Assembly: GCA_045627525.1 (NCBI GenBank)
Contig: JAZQNW010000013.1
Coordinates: 62,001-126,000, forward strand
From: CAG-877 sp045627525
GTDB taxonomy: Bacteria > Bacillota_I > Bacilli_A > RF39 > UBA660
Reading direction: 5' to 3'
Length of the DNA: 64,000 nt
Program-made: the position numbers and the translations under genes
Part shown: one piece after another, positions 17,726-26,689 of the stretch
Layout: every line of letters begins with the position of its first letter
How positions within the stretch are numbered: position 1 is the stretch's first letter
The notes under the pieces: generated by a model
What the model saw: only the letters and a program-made list of their open reading frames with translations
The model's database searches: none
Told to the model about the DNA's origin: nothing

Positions 17726-20672
17726 TTTCTTCTCCTGATTCTAAATATTTAATTTTTTCAACAATTATTTGAATTTGATCTAATCTTTTTTCAACTGTAC
17801 CCCTTATTTTTAATAGATCTCCCCTTGATAAATCACTATATTCACTAAATATTTTAGGAAATAATGTATACTCCATTGTCCCTGTTTCATCACTACCAGT
17901 AATAAAAGCCATTCGGTCGCCTTTTTTTGTTGTTATAGATTTTATTTTATCAACAAGTATTAAGGTGTCTACTTTCTTTGAAAAATGGTTTTCCACAGAA
18001 TTTAGTGATATACAGTAAGGATTATCTTTTTTATACATCGTTGTCGGATGTGTAGATAAGTAGCAACCAAAAACTTCCTTTTCTTTTTCTAAGAGATAAT
18101 CGTTTCGGTATTCTTGTTGATATTCTATTTCAGGCTTCATAACTAAACTTGGATCAATATCTTTAGTTAATTCAGCATAATTAAATAAGCTATCTAAATT
18201 GTAAATTAAAGTTGCTCTATTATAATTAAATTCTTTGAAAACATCAGCATTTATTAATACCTCTAAGGTCTTTTTTCCTATTCCAGCAATGTATAGTCTA
18301 CTAAAGCAATCATAAATATCTATAAATTTACCATTCTTTTTTGCTTCTTTTATAGTATTTGATACAACTGTTCCAATAGATTTTATATTAGATAATGGAT
18401 ATATAATTTTGCCATTTTTAATAATATATCTGCTATCACTTTCATTTATTGTTGGCTTTTCAACTTCTATTTTATTTGCTTTTGCTTCCATTATATATTC
18501 ATATGTCTTAGATTCACTACCAATAACATTTGTTAATAAATTAGCAAAAAATATGTCTTTGTAGTGGCATTTTAAATATGCCATTTTATAAGCAATTATG
18601 GCATAAGCGACTGAATGTGATCTGTTAAAACCATATCCAGCAAAATTTAAAACTAAATCATATATCTTCTTAGCTTCTTCTTTTTTATGATGATTTTTAA
18701 CACTTTTTAATATAAATTTTTCTTCCTCATTTTTTAATAAATCTATTTTCTTTTTACTCATGGCCCTTCTTAATATGTCAGCTTCTCCTAATGTATAATT
18801 AGCATATAAACTAGCTAATTGCATTATTTGTTCTTGATAAATTAAGATACCATAAGTATTTTTTAAAATTGGCTCTAAACATTCATCTAAATATGTTATT
18901 TTTTCTTCATTATGTTTTCTTCTAATATAACTATCTATATTAATTGCTGGACCCGGTCTAAACAATGCGATTGCTGCAAATATATCTTCAAATGTATTAG
19001 GTTTTAATCGACGAAGAAAGTTTCTCATTCCTGGTGATTCAAATTGGAATATTCCACTAGTATTTGCTGTTTCAAAAATCTTTAAGGTCTCTTTATCATC
19101 TAATGGTATTTTTGAAAATTCAATAACTTCTCCAGTTTGTTCTTTTATATCTTTTAAAATATTATCAATTATAGTTAGATTTTTTAATCCTAAAAAATCC
19201 ATTTTTAGTAAACCTAAATCTTCTAAATATTCCATGGAATAACTTGTTAAATACATCCCATCTCCTGTTGTTAGTGGAATAACTTCATCTAAATCTACTT
19301 GACTCATAACAATACCAGCAGCATGAGATGATGTATGTCTAGGAAATCCTTCTAATTTTATGGCAATTTTATACATATTACTTAGTAATGTATCACTATC
19401 TATTCTGGCTCTAAATGAAGGATTCTTTTCATAGAAATCTTTTAACTTATCTTTAGTATATCCTGGAATAAATTTACAAAGTCCATCAACTTTATAGCTT
19501 GGAATATTTAAAACACGTGATACATCTCTAATTACTTGTTTAGCGCTAAGTGTACCAAATGTAACTATTCCACAGACTCTTCTTTTTCCATATTTATTAA
19601 TAACATAATCAATAACTTCATCACGGCGATTATCAGGAAAGTCTGTATCAATATCAGGCATTGTTTTTCTTTCTGGATTTAAAAATCTTTCAAATAATAA
19701 ATCATATTCAATTGGATTTATATCTGTTATTCCTAGTGAATATGCTACTAATGATCCAGCAGCACTACCTCTTCCAGGACCAACTAAAATACCATTTTTT
19801 TTAGCAAATTTTATAAAATCATAAACTACTAAGAAATAATTTGGAAATCCCATATCATTAATTATTTTTAGTTCATACGTTAATCTTTCTTGATAATTTT
19901 TAGGAATTGTTCCATTTAATCTTTTTGTAAGTCCAACTTTGCATAGTTCAAATAAATATTGTTCAGGATTTTCACATTCATATATTGGTAATAAATTTTT
20001 AGCTTTTGGAAATTCTAAATTGCATTCATCAGCTATTCTTATGGTATTTATTAAACCAATGTTATCTGTTAAATCTAAAATATTTTTAATATTTAATTCA
20101 TGATTATTTATTTCGTAATCTATATTATCACTAATAGTTTTTCCATCTCTTATTTTATATAAATAAGGTAATATATCTGAATCATTTTTATTTAAATATA
20201 AATTTTCTCTGAAAAAAACTATATTTTTTGTTATTAATAGACTTTCTTTTTCTTCGTTCTTTGTAGTATATCCAAGATATGTATTATCATATATTTTTTC
20301 TAATTCCTTATAATTTTCTTTATATAAATATGGAATAATACATATTACTGAATCATTATATTTTTTTATATCTTCTTCGGTAATTAACCTTTCATTTTGA
20401 ATAGATGATAATTTTATAAGGCTCTTATAACCATTATAATTTTTAGCTAATAATACATAATTATAATTTTGTAATATAACATTTAAACCTATTATGGGTT
20501 TTATGTTACTTTTCTCACACTTTTTTATAAATTCCATAGTTCCATACATATTTGTATCAGCTATAGAAATACTGGAGATATTATTATTTTCTGCATATGA
20601 TATGATATCATCTATTTTTAGTAATGACGATAACAGTGTATAATTGCTTTTATTAAATAATGGAATATACAT
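17712..20672 (-). CDS. dnaE: DNA polymerase III alpha subunit, DnaE type
   Basis: Replicative polymerase. The catalytic Asp pair lies in MPDIDTDFPDNRRDEVIDYV; other C-family motifs are GPGRGSAAGSLVAYSLGIT and GYGFNRSHSVAYA, with a helix-hairpin-helix near GIGKKTLEVLINADVF and a C-terminal OB fold (VDKIKSITTKKGDRMAFITG). The N-terminal PHP domain is present but has lost the metal-binding His residues: where others have a His-x-His start this protein has LFNKSNYTLL. At 986 residues it is shorter than the usual 1,050-1,160. Low-GC Gram-positives usually also have PolC, which is not seen here. Confidence 0.94.
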   Translation of the reverse strand: MYIPLFNKSNYTLLSSLLKIDDIISYAENNNISSISIADTNMYGTMEFIKKCEKSNIKPIIGLNVILQNYNYVLLAKNYNGYKSLIKLSSIQNERLITEEDIKKYNDSVICIIPYLYKENYKELEKIYDNTYLGYTTKNEEKESLLITKNIVFFRENLYLNKNDSDILPYLYKIRDGKTISDNIDYEINNHELNIKNILDLTDNIGLINTIRIADECNLEFPKAKNLLPIYECENPEQYLFELCKVGLTKRLNGTIPKNYQERLTYELKIINDMGFPNYFLVVYDFIKFAKKNGILVGPGRGSAAGSLVAYSLGITDINPIEYDLLFERFLNPERKTMPDIDTDFPDNRRDEVIDYVINKYGKRRVCGIVTFGTLSAKQVIRDVSRVLNIPSYKVDGLCKFIPGYTKDKLKDFYEKNPSFRARIDSDTLLSNMYKIAIKLEGFPRHTSSHAAGIVMSQVDLDEVIPLTTGDGMYLTSYSMEYLEDLGLLKMDFLGLKNLTIIDNILKDIKEQTGEVIEFSKIPLDDKETLKIFETANTSGIFQFESPGMRNFLRRLKPNTFEDIFAAIALFRPGPAINIDSYIRRKHNEEKITYLDECLEPILKNTYGILIYQEQIMQLASLYANYTLGEADILRRAMSKKKIDLLKNEEEKFILKSVKNHHKKEEAKKIYDLVLNFAGYGFNRSHSVAYAIIAYKMAYLKCHYKDIFFANLLTNVIGSESKTYEYIMEAKANKIEVEKPTINESDSRYIIKNGKIIYPLSNIKSIGTVVSNTIKEAKKNGKFIDIYDCFSRLYIAGIGKKTLEVLINADVFKEFNYNRATLIYNLDSLFNYAELTKDIDPSLVMKPEIEYQQEYRNDYLLEKEKEVFGCYLSTHPTTMYKKDNPYCISLNSVENHFSKKVDTLILVDKIKSITTKKGDRMAFITGSDETGTMEYTLFPKIFSEYSDLSRGDLLKIRGTVEKRLDQIQIIVEKIKYLESGEENEKE

Positions 20673-20776
20673 ATTAATACCTCCTCGTATAACTATTTTA
20701 ACATAAACTATTTATAAATAAAACTGCTCGATTTAATAAAATTTCACCTTATATCGTTATATTTTAAGGTTTTTGT

Positions 20777-20805
20777 TTGACTTTCTTAAAGTTTTATGAT
20801 AAAGT
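20777..20805 (+). promoter_or_regulatory. Promoter of rpmB
   Basis: -35 TTGACT (20777-20782), 17-base spacer ending in an extended TGA, -10 TAAAGT (20800-20805); about 38 bases before the ATG. Confidence 0.6.
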
Positions 20806-20842
20806 TATTAAGCAGAAAGAAATAAACCGAAGGAGGGAAATT

Positions 20843-21022
20843 ATGGCAGTTAATATATCAAAGAGAACCGGTAATGTTAAAAATAAGAGATCACATGCTT
20901 TAAATGCTACAAAAACTAGACAAAAGCTAAATTTACAAGTATTTAGACTTGCTGATGGTACAAAAACAAGATTATCTACTAAAGAAAAGAGAACTTTATT
21001 AAAGAATCAAAAAGCTGACTAA
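20843..21022 (+). CDS. rpmB: Ribosomal protein L28
   Basis: 59-residue ribosomal protein of the large subunit. The family signature KNKRSHALNATKTRQKLNLQVFRL is present (split here for length: KNKRSHALNATK, then NLQVFRL). The start is ATG 20843 after the strong GAAGGAGGGAAA site; upstream in-frame codons precede the ribosome binding site and are not translated. It lacks the Cys pair seen in zinc-binding L28 forms, so it is the zinc-independent type. It stands alone on the plus strand, as rpmB often does. Confidence 0.95.
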   Translation: MAVNISKRTGNVKNKRSHALNATKTRQKLNLQVFRLADGTKTRLSTKEKRTLLKNQKAD

Positions 21023-21041
21023 TCAGTTTTTTTTGCAAAAT

Positions 21042-21065
21042 AAAAATTCACTAACGTGAATTTTT
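21042..21065. terminator. Bidirectional terminator after rpmB
   Basis: Perfect 10-pair stem (21042-21051 with 21056-21065), TAAC loop, T-runs on both sides. Serves rpmB and the converging minus gene. A weaker hairpin over the rpmB stop (around 21011-21031) also precedes a T-run. Confidence 0.9.
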
Positions 21066-21746
21066 TTATTTACATGTATATCCAGCTGCTGTTGCTTTTG
21101 CAACGACTGATTCTTTTGTTTCATTTAAACTGTACTCTACTTTTGTTGATAAATTACTGTTATGATATTCTGTCATTTTAGTAGCATCATATTTTTTTAA
21201 ATCAATACTAACATTTACTGTTAATTTATTAACATCACCTGTATCTGTAATAATATAGCCAGGTACTTCTACTGCTTCAATATTTTTATGTAGAGTTATA
21301 AAATATTGCATTTCATTTACAGCGGCTTCTTCTTTACCGGCTATAGGTGATGCTTCAAATTTTTTTGTATAACTATCAAGTTTATTATCAACAAAATTTA
21401 AATTCATGTCAAAATATAAACTTGTTGTTTCTGTATTAGCTAAAGATGTGCAACTAACACTACTATTATTTGTTGCAGCTAAGTCACTTACTCTATTTTT
21501 ACTAATTACTGGTGGATCATACTTTGGTGTTACTAAATTAAGAATTGATGGATATGCTATTCCAAGAGATATAGCAAATAATCCTAAAATCGCTACGAAA
21601 ATTGCAGGTCTCTTACTTGTTCTTTTTTCGTAATTAGCAACTTTTTGTAATTCTGTTAAATTTAAGACTTGCGTTTTTGTTAGTTCTTCTCCAGATAATG
21701 TTTGACTATATCTGTTGCGTTCTAACTTTTGTTGATTTTTTTTCAT
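21066..21746 (-). CDS. Membrane-anchored exported protein, DUF1307-like layout, function unknown
   Basis: 226 residues: about 45 cytoplasmic residues with a NRYSQTLSGEELTKTQ segment, one membrane helix near 48-68, and an exported domain containing two Cys (SCTSL and a terminal GYTCK) that could pair. The C-terminal half resembles the DUF1307 lipoprotein fold in its strand pattern, but this is a weak impression. The start is ATG 21746: the GTG at 21755 lies inside the GAGGTG ribosome binding site and cannot be the start. Monocistronic between rpmB and typA. Confidence 0.7.
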   Translation of the reverse strand: MKKNQQKLERNRYSQTLSGEELTKTQVLNLTELQKVANYEKRTSKRPAIFVAILGLFAISLGIAYPSILNLVTPKYDPPVISKNRVSDLAATNNSSVSCTSLANTETTSLYFDMNLNFVDNKLDSYTKKFEASPIAGKEEAAVNEMQYFITLHKNIEAVEVPGYIITDTGDVNKLTVNVSIDLKKYDATKMTEYHNSNLSTKVEYSLNETKESVVAKATAAGYTCK

Positions 21747-21804
21747 AACGCTCACCTCTATCTTTATATATCAATTATAACAAATATATATAAAATAGCA
21801 AAGA

Positions 21805-21830
21805 AAAAATAACTATTTCTAGTTATTTTT
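21805..21830 (-). terminator. Terminator of typA
   Basis: Perfect 11-pair stem (21805-21815 with 21820-21830), TTTC loop; the typA stop codon lies in the 3' arm as seen on the plus strand. Confidence 0.85.
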
Positions 21831-23637
21831 GTTTTTTAGCATCAAATTTCTTACGTTCTTCTGTATTAAGAATACGTTTACGAATACGAATATTATTTGG
21901 TGTAACTTCTACTAATTCATCTGAATTAATATAGTCTAATGCATATTCTAGAGTAATTGGTCGAGGTCTTTTTAATACTACTGTATGATCTGATCCTGCA
22001 GCACGTGTATTAGTTAATTGCTTTCCTTTTACTACATTTACTGCCAAATCATTTTCACGATTACATTCACCTATTACCATTCCTTCATATACTTCTGTTC
22101 CTGGTTCAATAAACATAACTCCACGGTCTTCAAGATTACCTATTGAATAAGCAGTTGAAGCTCCATTTTCCATAGAAACTAAAACACCTAATTTTCTTTC
22201 TCCAACTTCTATATTTTCATATGGTAAATATTCTTTAAAAGTATGGTTCATAATTCCATATCCTTTAGTTAAAGTCATGAATTCTGTTGAAAATCCAATA
22301 AGACCACGAGATGGAATTGTATATAATAATCTTACTTGATTTTCAAAGTTAGTCATATTTTCCATACGACCACCACGAGTTCCTAATTGTTCAATTACTG
22401 ATCCTACAGACTCTTCTGGAACTTCTATTTGTAATTCCTCATATGGTTCACATTGTTTACCATCTATTTCTTTAATAATTACACCTGGTTTACTTACTTC
22501 AAGTTCAAATCCTTCTCTACGCATATTTTCTATTAAGATACTTAAGTGTAATTCACCACGTCCACTAACTAAGAATGATTCATTAGTAGCTTGAGTTACT
22601 CGCAAACTAACATCCTTTTGAGTTTCTTTAATTAATCTTTCTTCAATTTTACGAGCAGTAACAATTTTTCCATCTTTTCCAACAAATGGTGATGAATTAG
22701 TACCAAATGTCATTTGTAATGTTGGTTCATCAATATGTAATTGTGGCAATGGTTTAATATCATTATTGTTACAGATTGTTTCACCTACTGATATGTCAGC
22801 TAATCCTGCTATTGCTATAATATCTCCGGCTTCTGCTTCTGCTATTTCTACTCTATTGTATCCATAATATCCAAATAATTTTTGAATTCTAAATTGTTTT
22901 GTAGTTCCATCTAATCTACAACAAGTTACCATTTCACCTGTTTTTATAGTACCATTATGAACACGGCCAATTCCGATTCTTCCTACAAATTCATTGTAGT
23001 CTAATAATGCTGGTTGGAATTGTAGTGCTTCATTTTTGTCACCTGTTGGTGCTGGAACTTCTTCTAATATTGTATCTAGTACTTCTTCAAAACCTAATGT
23101 TTGTGAAGATAAATCAGCATCAGTTGAACAAGTTCCATTAATTGCTGAACTATATAAAACTTTGAAGTCTAATTGATCATCGTCAGCACCTAATTCAATG
23201 AATAAGTCTAATACTTCATCTAATACTTGTTTGCATCTTGCACTTGGCTTATCTACTTTATTAATAATAACGATTGGTTTTACTTTAGCTGCAAAAGCTT
23301 TCTTTAAAACGAATCTTGTTTGAGGCATTGGTCCTTCATAAGCATCTACTACTAGTAAAACACCATCCACCATATTCATAATACGTTCTACTTCTCCACC
23401 AAAGTCAGCATGTCCTGGAGTATCTAATATATTAATTCTTACTCCTTTATAATCTAATGCTGTAGTTTTAGCTAAGATAGTAATACCACGTTCTTTTTCT
23501 AAATCATTAGAATCCATTGATACATTACTAACATCTTCATTTTCTCTAAACATTCCTGAAGTCTTTAATATTTCATCTACTAAAGTTGTTTTCCCATGAT
23601 CGACATGGGCTATTATTGCTACATTTCTTTTTTCCAT
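21823..23637 (-). CDS. typA: Ribosome-associated GTPase TypA/BipA
   Basis: Translational GTPase that assists 50S assembly and growth under stress. G motifs are clear: AHVDHGKTTLVD (G1), DTPGHADFGGEV (G3), NKVDKPSA (G4). EF-G-like domains II, III and V follow, and the BipA-specific C-terminal domain has RGLIGFSTEF and RIRKRIL near the end. 604 residues, full length. The promoter has an extended -10 (TGA-TATAAT, 23669-23677), and AAGAGGTG precedes ATG 23637. Monocistronic. Confidence 0.97.
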   Translation of the reverse strand: MEKRNVAIIAHVDHGKTTLVDEILKTSGMFRENEDVSNVSMDSNDLEKERGITILAKTTALDYKGVRINILDTPGHADFGGEVERIMNMVDGVLLVVDAYEGPMPQTRFVLKKAFAAKVKPIVIINKVDKPSARCKQVLDEVLDLFIELGADDDQLDFKVLYSSAINGTCSTDADLSSQTLGFEEVLDTILEEVPAPTGDKNEALQFQPALLDYNEFVGRIGIGRVHNGTIKTGEMVTCCRLDGTTKQFRIQKLFGYYGYNRVEIAEAEAGDIIAIAGLADISVGETICNNNDIKPLPQLHIDEPTLQMTFGTNSSPFVGKDGKIVTARKIEERLIKETQKDVSLRVTQATNESFLVSGRGELHLSILIENMRREGFELEVSKPGVIIKEIDGKQCEPYEELQIEVPEESVGSVIEQLGTRGGRMENMTNFENQVRLLYTIPSRGLIGFSTEFMTLTKGYGIMNHTFKEYLPYENIEVGERKLGVLVSMENGASTAYSIGNLEDRGVMFIEPGTEVYEGMVIGECNRENDLAVNVVKGKQLTNTRAAGSDHTVVLKRPRPITLEYALDYINSDELVEVTPNNIRIRKRILNTEERKKFDAKKQK

Positions 23638-23668
23638 AAAAGTACACCTCTTTTTTTTGACGTTCTCA

Positions 23669-23677
23669 ATTATATCA
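23669..23677 (-). promoter_or_regulatory. Extended -10 promoter of typA
   Basis: TGATATAAT on the minus strand; no good -35 hexamer, as is common with extended -10 promoters. Confidence 0.55.
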
Positions 23678-23759
23678 CAGATATAAAAAAAATACTAGTT
23701 ATTTCTAATATTTATTTAGTTTTTATTATCTATATGTTAAAATTTAAATGGTGATATTG

Positions 23760-24251
23760 ATGAAAAAACGATTATTTATATGTTTATCTTCTATTTTTGT
23801 TATTGGTATTATATTTGTTTTAAATAATATTCTATTGATACATAAATTTGATAATAAAATTGAAGTAATAAGATATTCTATGGGAAATGGTAGTAGTCAA
23901 AATATTAAAGATATGAGTATAATTATAGAATTTACTAATAATAAAGTTAGTTTTAGTAATAGCTATAATGAGGATATAAAAGAATATAAAATTAGTAAAA
24001 GTAAATATAAAAAATTAATTACTTGTATTGAAAAAAATTCTATCTTATTTTCTAAGAAAGATATTAGTAATAGTAAGTGTATAAAAAGTACAAATAAATT
24101 TTTAACTGTTTCTGTTAAAGGAAAAATTTATCAAGTTGGTGGAAAATGTGTAGATAATAAAACCTTTAATAAAATAGTTAATAAAATTTTTAATACTATT
24201 GATCAAGATACTTATAATAATTATGTAAAAAAAATCTATGAAGCTAGTTAA
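23760..24251 (+). CDS. Small membrane-anchored exported protein, unknown function
   Basis: 163 residues. Basic start (MKKRLF), one hydrophobic segment to about residue 26, then a Lys/Asn-rich exported domain with three Cys (LITCIEKN, NSKCIKS, GGKCVD). No family recognised. The start is ATG 23760, four bases after GGTGAT; the ATG at 23748 overlaps that site. The last 8 bases overlap the converging dedA gene end, leaving no room for a separate terminator. Confidence 0.65.
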   Translation: MKKRLFICLSSIFVIGIIFVLNNILLIHKFDNKIEVIRYSMGNGSSQNIKDMSIIIEFTNNKVSFSNSYNEDIKEYKISKSKYKKLITCIEKNSILFSKKDISNSKCIKSTNKFLTVSVKGKIYQVGGKCVDNKTFNKIVNKIFNTIDQDTYNNYVKKIYEAS

Positions 24252-24846
24252 TAGCTTTTTTTGTTTCTAATATTTTTTTAATTATATAACTAACAATCAA
24301 TAATATAATTAAAATTTTTATTGGTATTTTTAACTTAGTAATAAATTTTGTTATAACAGTCCAATTATTCCCTAATGAATAACCAATATAAGTAAATGCA
24401 AATGTCCATGGTATACTGCCTATTGTTGTATAAATTACAAATTTGATAAATGATAGTCTCATAACTCCTATTGGCAATGAAATAAGTGTTCTTATTATGG
24501 GAAAGTTTCTTCCTATTAAAGAGCCTATTAATCCATATTTATGAAACCATCCTTCTGTTTTTTCTAAGTCATTTTCTTTTATAAAAAGATATTTGCCATA
24601 TTTTTTTATAAATGGTTTACCGCCTAAATATCCCATAAAATAAATTATTATTGCACAAAATACACTACCAATTAATCCAGCTAAGAAAGCTCCCCAGAAT
24701 GTTAATATTTTTTTTCCAGCAAGAATACCACCTGTTGCTAGAATTGCTTCACTAGGAATTACTATAATTACAGCTTCTAATATCATCCCTAAAAAAATTC
24801 CTATATATCCATAATTATTTATCAAATTAATTACTACATCCCCCAT
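24244..24846 (-). CDS. DedA-family membrane protein
   Basis: 200 residues with four to five membrane segments. The DedA signature is visible: the re-entrant region with PSEAILATGGILAG, then GRNFPIIRTLISLPIGVMRLSFIKF, in which the conserved Arg residues are kept. Family members include undecaprenyl-phosphate and phospholipid flippases (UptA-type), so a role in recycling the wall lipid carrier is plausible. It converges on the plus-strand gene with an 8-base overlap. Confidence 0.9.
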   Translation of the reverse strand: MGDVVINLINNYGYIGIFLGMILEAVIIVIPSEAILATGGILAGKKILTFWGAFLAGLIGSVFCAIIIYFMGYLGGKPFIKKYGKYLFIKENDLEKTEGWFHKYGLIGSLIGRNFPIIRTLISLPIGVMRLSFIKFVIYTTIGSIPWTFAFTYIGYSLGNNWTVITKFITKLKIPIKILIILLIVSYIIKKILETKKAIN

Positions 24847-24875
24847 TCAATCACCTAATAAAGAATATGAAAAAA

Positions 24876-24901
24876 AGAAGAATTATTTTACTAATTCTTC
24901 T
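24876..24901 (-). terminator. Terminator of the HAD phosphatase gene
   Basis: 10-pair stem (24876-24885 with 24892-24901), loop of 6, T-run on the minus strand. Confidence 0.85.
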
Positions 24902-24914
24902 CTTATATTATTTT

Positions 24915-25604
24915 TTATTTATTATTCAATAATTCTTCTATGTAGTCCGATACATTATTATATTCAGATTTATTTAATTGATTTAAATCATTACTATGAT
25001 TTTTAACTACTGCACCTGAAAAACTTTTTAGCATCTCTAAATCATTTACATTGTCTCCTATAACATATAAATCATTTAATGGTAAATTTTCTATTTCAAT
25101 TAATTTATGTAATGCTGATTTTTTATTAGCATCTTTATGAGTAATATTTATATGAATTCTACTTAAATAAGAAAAAGTATTGGTTTTTTCTCTTAATAAT
25201 TCTATTACTCTTTTAGCATCTTCATAATTATCATAAGTAGTATAAATTTTTACACAATCATTAATATTAGTTGTTATATTGTATCCATCATCTAAATAAT
25301 ATTTATAATTATTATCAGTTAATATTTCTATAATTTTTTCTACTTCTTTAGAATCTATATTAATTGTATTTATACTATAGTCTGTACTGTTATATATCTT
25401 AGCTCCATCTTCACAAATTAAATAGCTATATGGAATTGAATATTTATTTAATAAGACTTTTATATCTGAATAACTACGTCCTGTAATTATACCAAATATA
25501 TTACCTAGATTAATAAATTTTTTTATGCTTTCGATATTATTTTGAAAAGATTTTTCATCTTCTACATAAAGAGTATTATCAAAATCACTAAAAAGAATTT
25601 TCAT
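24915..25604 (-). CDS. HAD-superfamily (Cof-type) phosphatase
   Basis: 229-residue hydrolase of the Cof/IIB HAD group, which dephosphorylates sugar phosphates and flavin nucleotides. The nucleophile motif is SDFDNTL near the start; the IIB cap lies between about residue 80 and 170; motif IV is GDNVNDLEML. Start chosen as ATG 25604, with AGGTGA five bases upstream; GTG 25613 overlaps that site. Substrate cannot be told. Monocistronic with its own terminator. Confidence 0.85.
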   Translation of the reverse strand: MKILFSDFDNTLYVEDEKSFQNNIESIKKFINLGNIFGIITGRSYSDIKVLLNKYSIPYSYLICEDGAKIYNSTDYSINTINIDSKEVEKIIEILTDNNYKYYLDDGYNITTNINDCVKIYTTYDNYEDAKRVIELLREKTNTFSYLSRIHINITHKDANKKSALHKLIEIENLPLNDLYVIGDNVNDLEMLKSFSGAVVKNHSNDLNQLNKSEYNNVSDYIEELLNNK

Positions 25605-25677
25605 GTACATCACCTGCTTTTATTATATAATGAAATATCATATTTTTGATATATTATTTATTTTTTTAAAAAAGTAG

Positions 25678-25705
25678 TTGACAATATATAGTTTTTTGGT
25701 ATAAT
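25678..25705 (+). promoter_or_regulatory. Promoter of tRNA-Gly
   Basis: Consensus -35 TTGACA (25678-25683), 16-base spacer, consensus -10 TATAAT (25700-25705). The rest of the 25614-25942 interval holds only the leader, the tRNA and its terminator. Confidence 0.85.
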
Positions 25706-25769
25706 TAATATTGTCTACTTTATTTAGTCGACTTGGTTATCGGAAAAGCTGAGTTCGATTAATAAATAT

Positions 25770-25843
25770 GCGGATGTAGTTTAATGGTAGAACCTCAGCC
25801 TTCCAAGCTGACTACGTGGGTTCGATTCCCATCATCCGCTCCA
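25770..25843 (+). tRNA. tRNA-Gly (anticodon TCC)
   Basis: 74 bases. Acceptor stem GCGGATG (25770-25776) pairs with CATCCGC (25833-25839), discriminator T, and the CCA end is encoded (25841-25843). Anticodon stem TCAGC/GCTGA encloses the loop CTTCCAA, with TCC in the middle; the T arm is GTGGG-TTCGATT-CCCAT. It is transcribed alone from a near-consensus promoter and closed by a strong terminator. Confidence 0.97.
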
Positions 25844-25852
25844 ATTGACATT

Positions 25853-25879
25853 AACTAACTAGAAATAGTTAGTTTTTTT
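25853..25879 (+). terminator. Terminator after tRNA-Gly
   Basis: Perfect 9-pair stem (25853-25861 with 25866-25874), GAAA loop, T-run. Confidence 0.92.
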
Positions 25880-25942
25880 GTGTTTATTAAACTCCACTCG
25901 TCTAGCTTAAATACAAATAAATTGATTTTATTAAAATAATAT

Positions 25943-26641
25943 TTAAATTGTAAATTGTAATTCTTTTAAAGTTTCTACTTTTGATAATGGAATAATTGAT
26001 AATATATATCCGTCTATCCTAGCTAATTTTGAAAATCCATCGTTTGGTGCATAAAAAGCAATTAGTTCTAATTGATTATTTTCTAAAATTGTTCGAATAT
26101 ATGATAAGTCATGATAGTCTGTTTGAATATTATCTTTTCTTCTAAGTTTAAATAATTCGCTGTCATTAATTAATATATCATTTATATTTATTTTTATATT
26201 ATAACCTTGTGATTTTATAAGATTGTTAATTAAATAAATGATTGAATTTAAGTCAAAATTTTTCTCAATAAATATCATATTGTTGTTATCAATCATAAAT
26301 TGTACATAATCAACTAGATTATTAATATTATTTGGTATTTTTCTTTTAACATTAAATTCATTTGATAATTGATTTAAATATTCTTTATTATATACTAGAG
26401 GAATATAAATATTAGGATCAATATCACTATCTAAATTATATTTATTTGATTTCTTTTTTTTCTTTTTTGTAATAGTAAATATTATAGTTGCAAATATAAT
26501 ATAAAATAAATTAGTTACAATGGAGGAATTCAATTTTATTTCAATAAATGTAATAAACACAATTATAATTAGAATAATTAGTAACCTAAACATTACTTTT
26601 CTTTTTGACTTTTTTATAAATAGATTGAATCTATTATTCAT
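25943..26641 (-). CDS. Membrane protein with cytoplasmic domain, unknown function
   Basis: 232 residues. Two adjacent hydrophobic segments (about 17-36 and 42-58) are followed by six lysines and a soluble domain rich in Asn and Ile, ending in a DGYILSIIPLSKVETL segment. No catalytic motif is visible and I do not recognise the family. GGAGGAATAATAA precedes ATG 26641. It lies downstream of, and 48 bases from, the Nfo-like fusion gene, so it may share that transcript. Confidence 0.6.
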   Translation of the reverse strand: MNNRFNLFIKKSKRKVMFRLLIILIIIVFITFIEIKLNSSIVTNLFYIIFATIIFTITKKKKKKSNKYNLDSDIDPNIYIPLVYNKEYLNQLSNEFNVKRKIPNNINNLVDYVQFMIDNNNMIFIEKNFDLNSIIYLINNLIKSQGYNIKININDILINDSELFKLRRKDNIQTDYHDLSYIRTILENNQLELIAFYAPNDGFSKLARIDGYILSIIPLSKVETLKELQFTI

Positions 26642-26689
26642 TTATTATTCCTCCTTTCTTTTTACTAATTTAATATTTTTTATATAAAT

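Noticed and set aside
25706..25769. Possible tRNA remnant in the tRNA-Gly leader (GAGTTCGATTAA resembles a T arm)
   Set aside because: No acceptor stem or anticodon arm can be drawn; more likely chance in the 5' leader.
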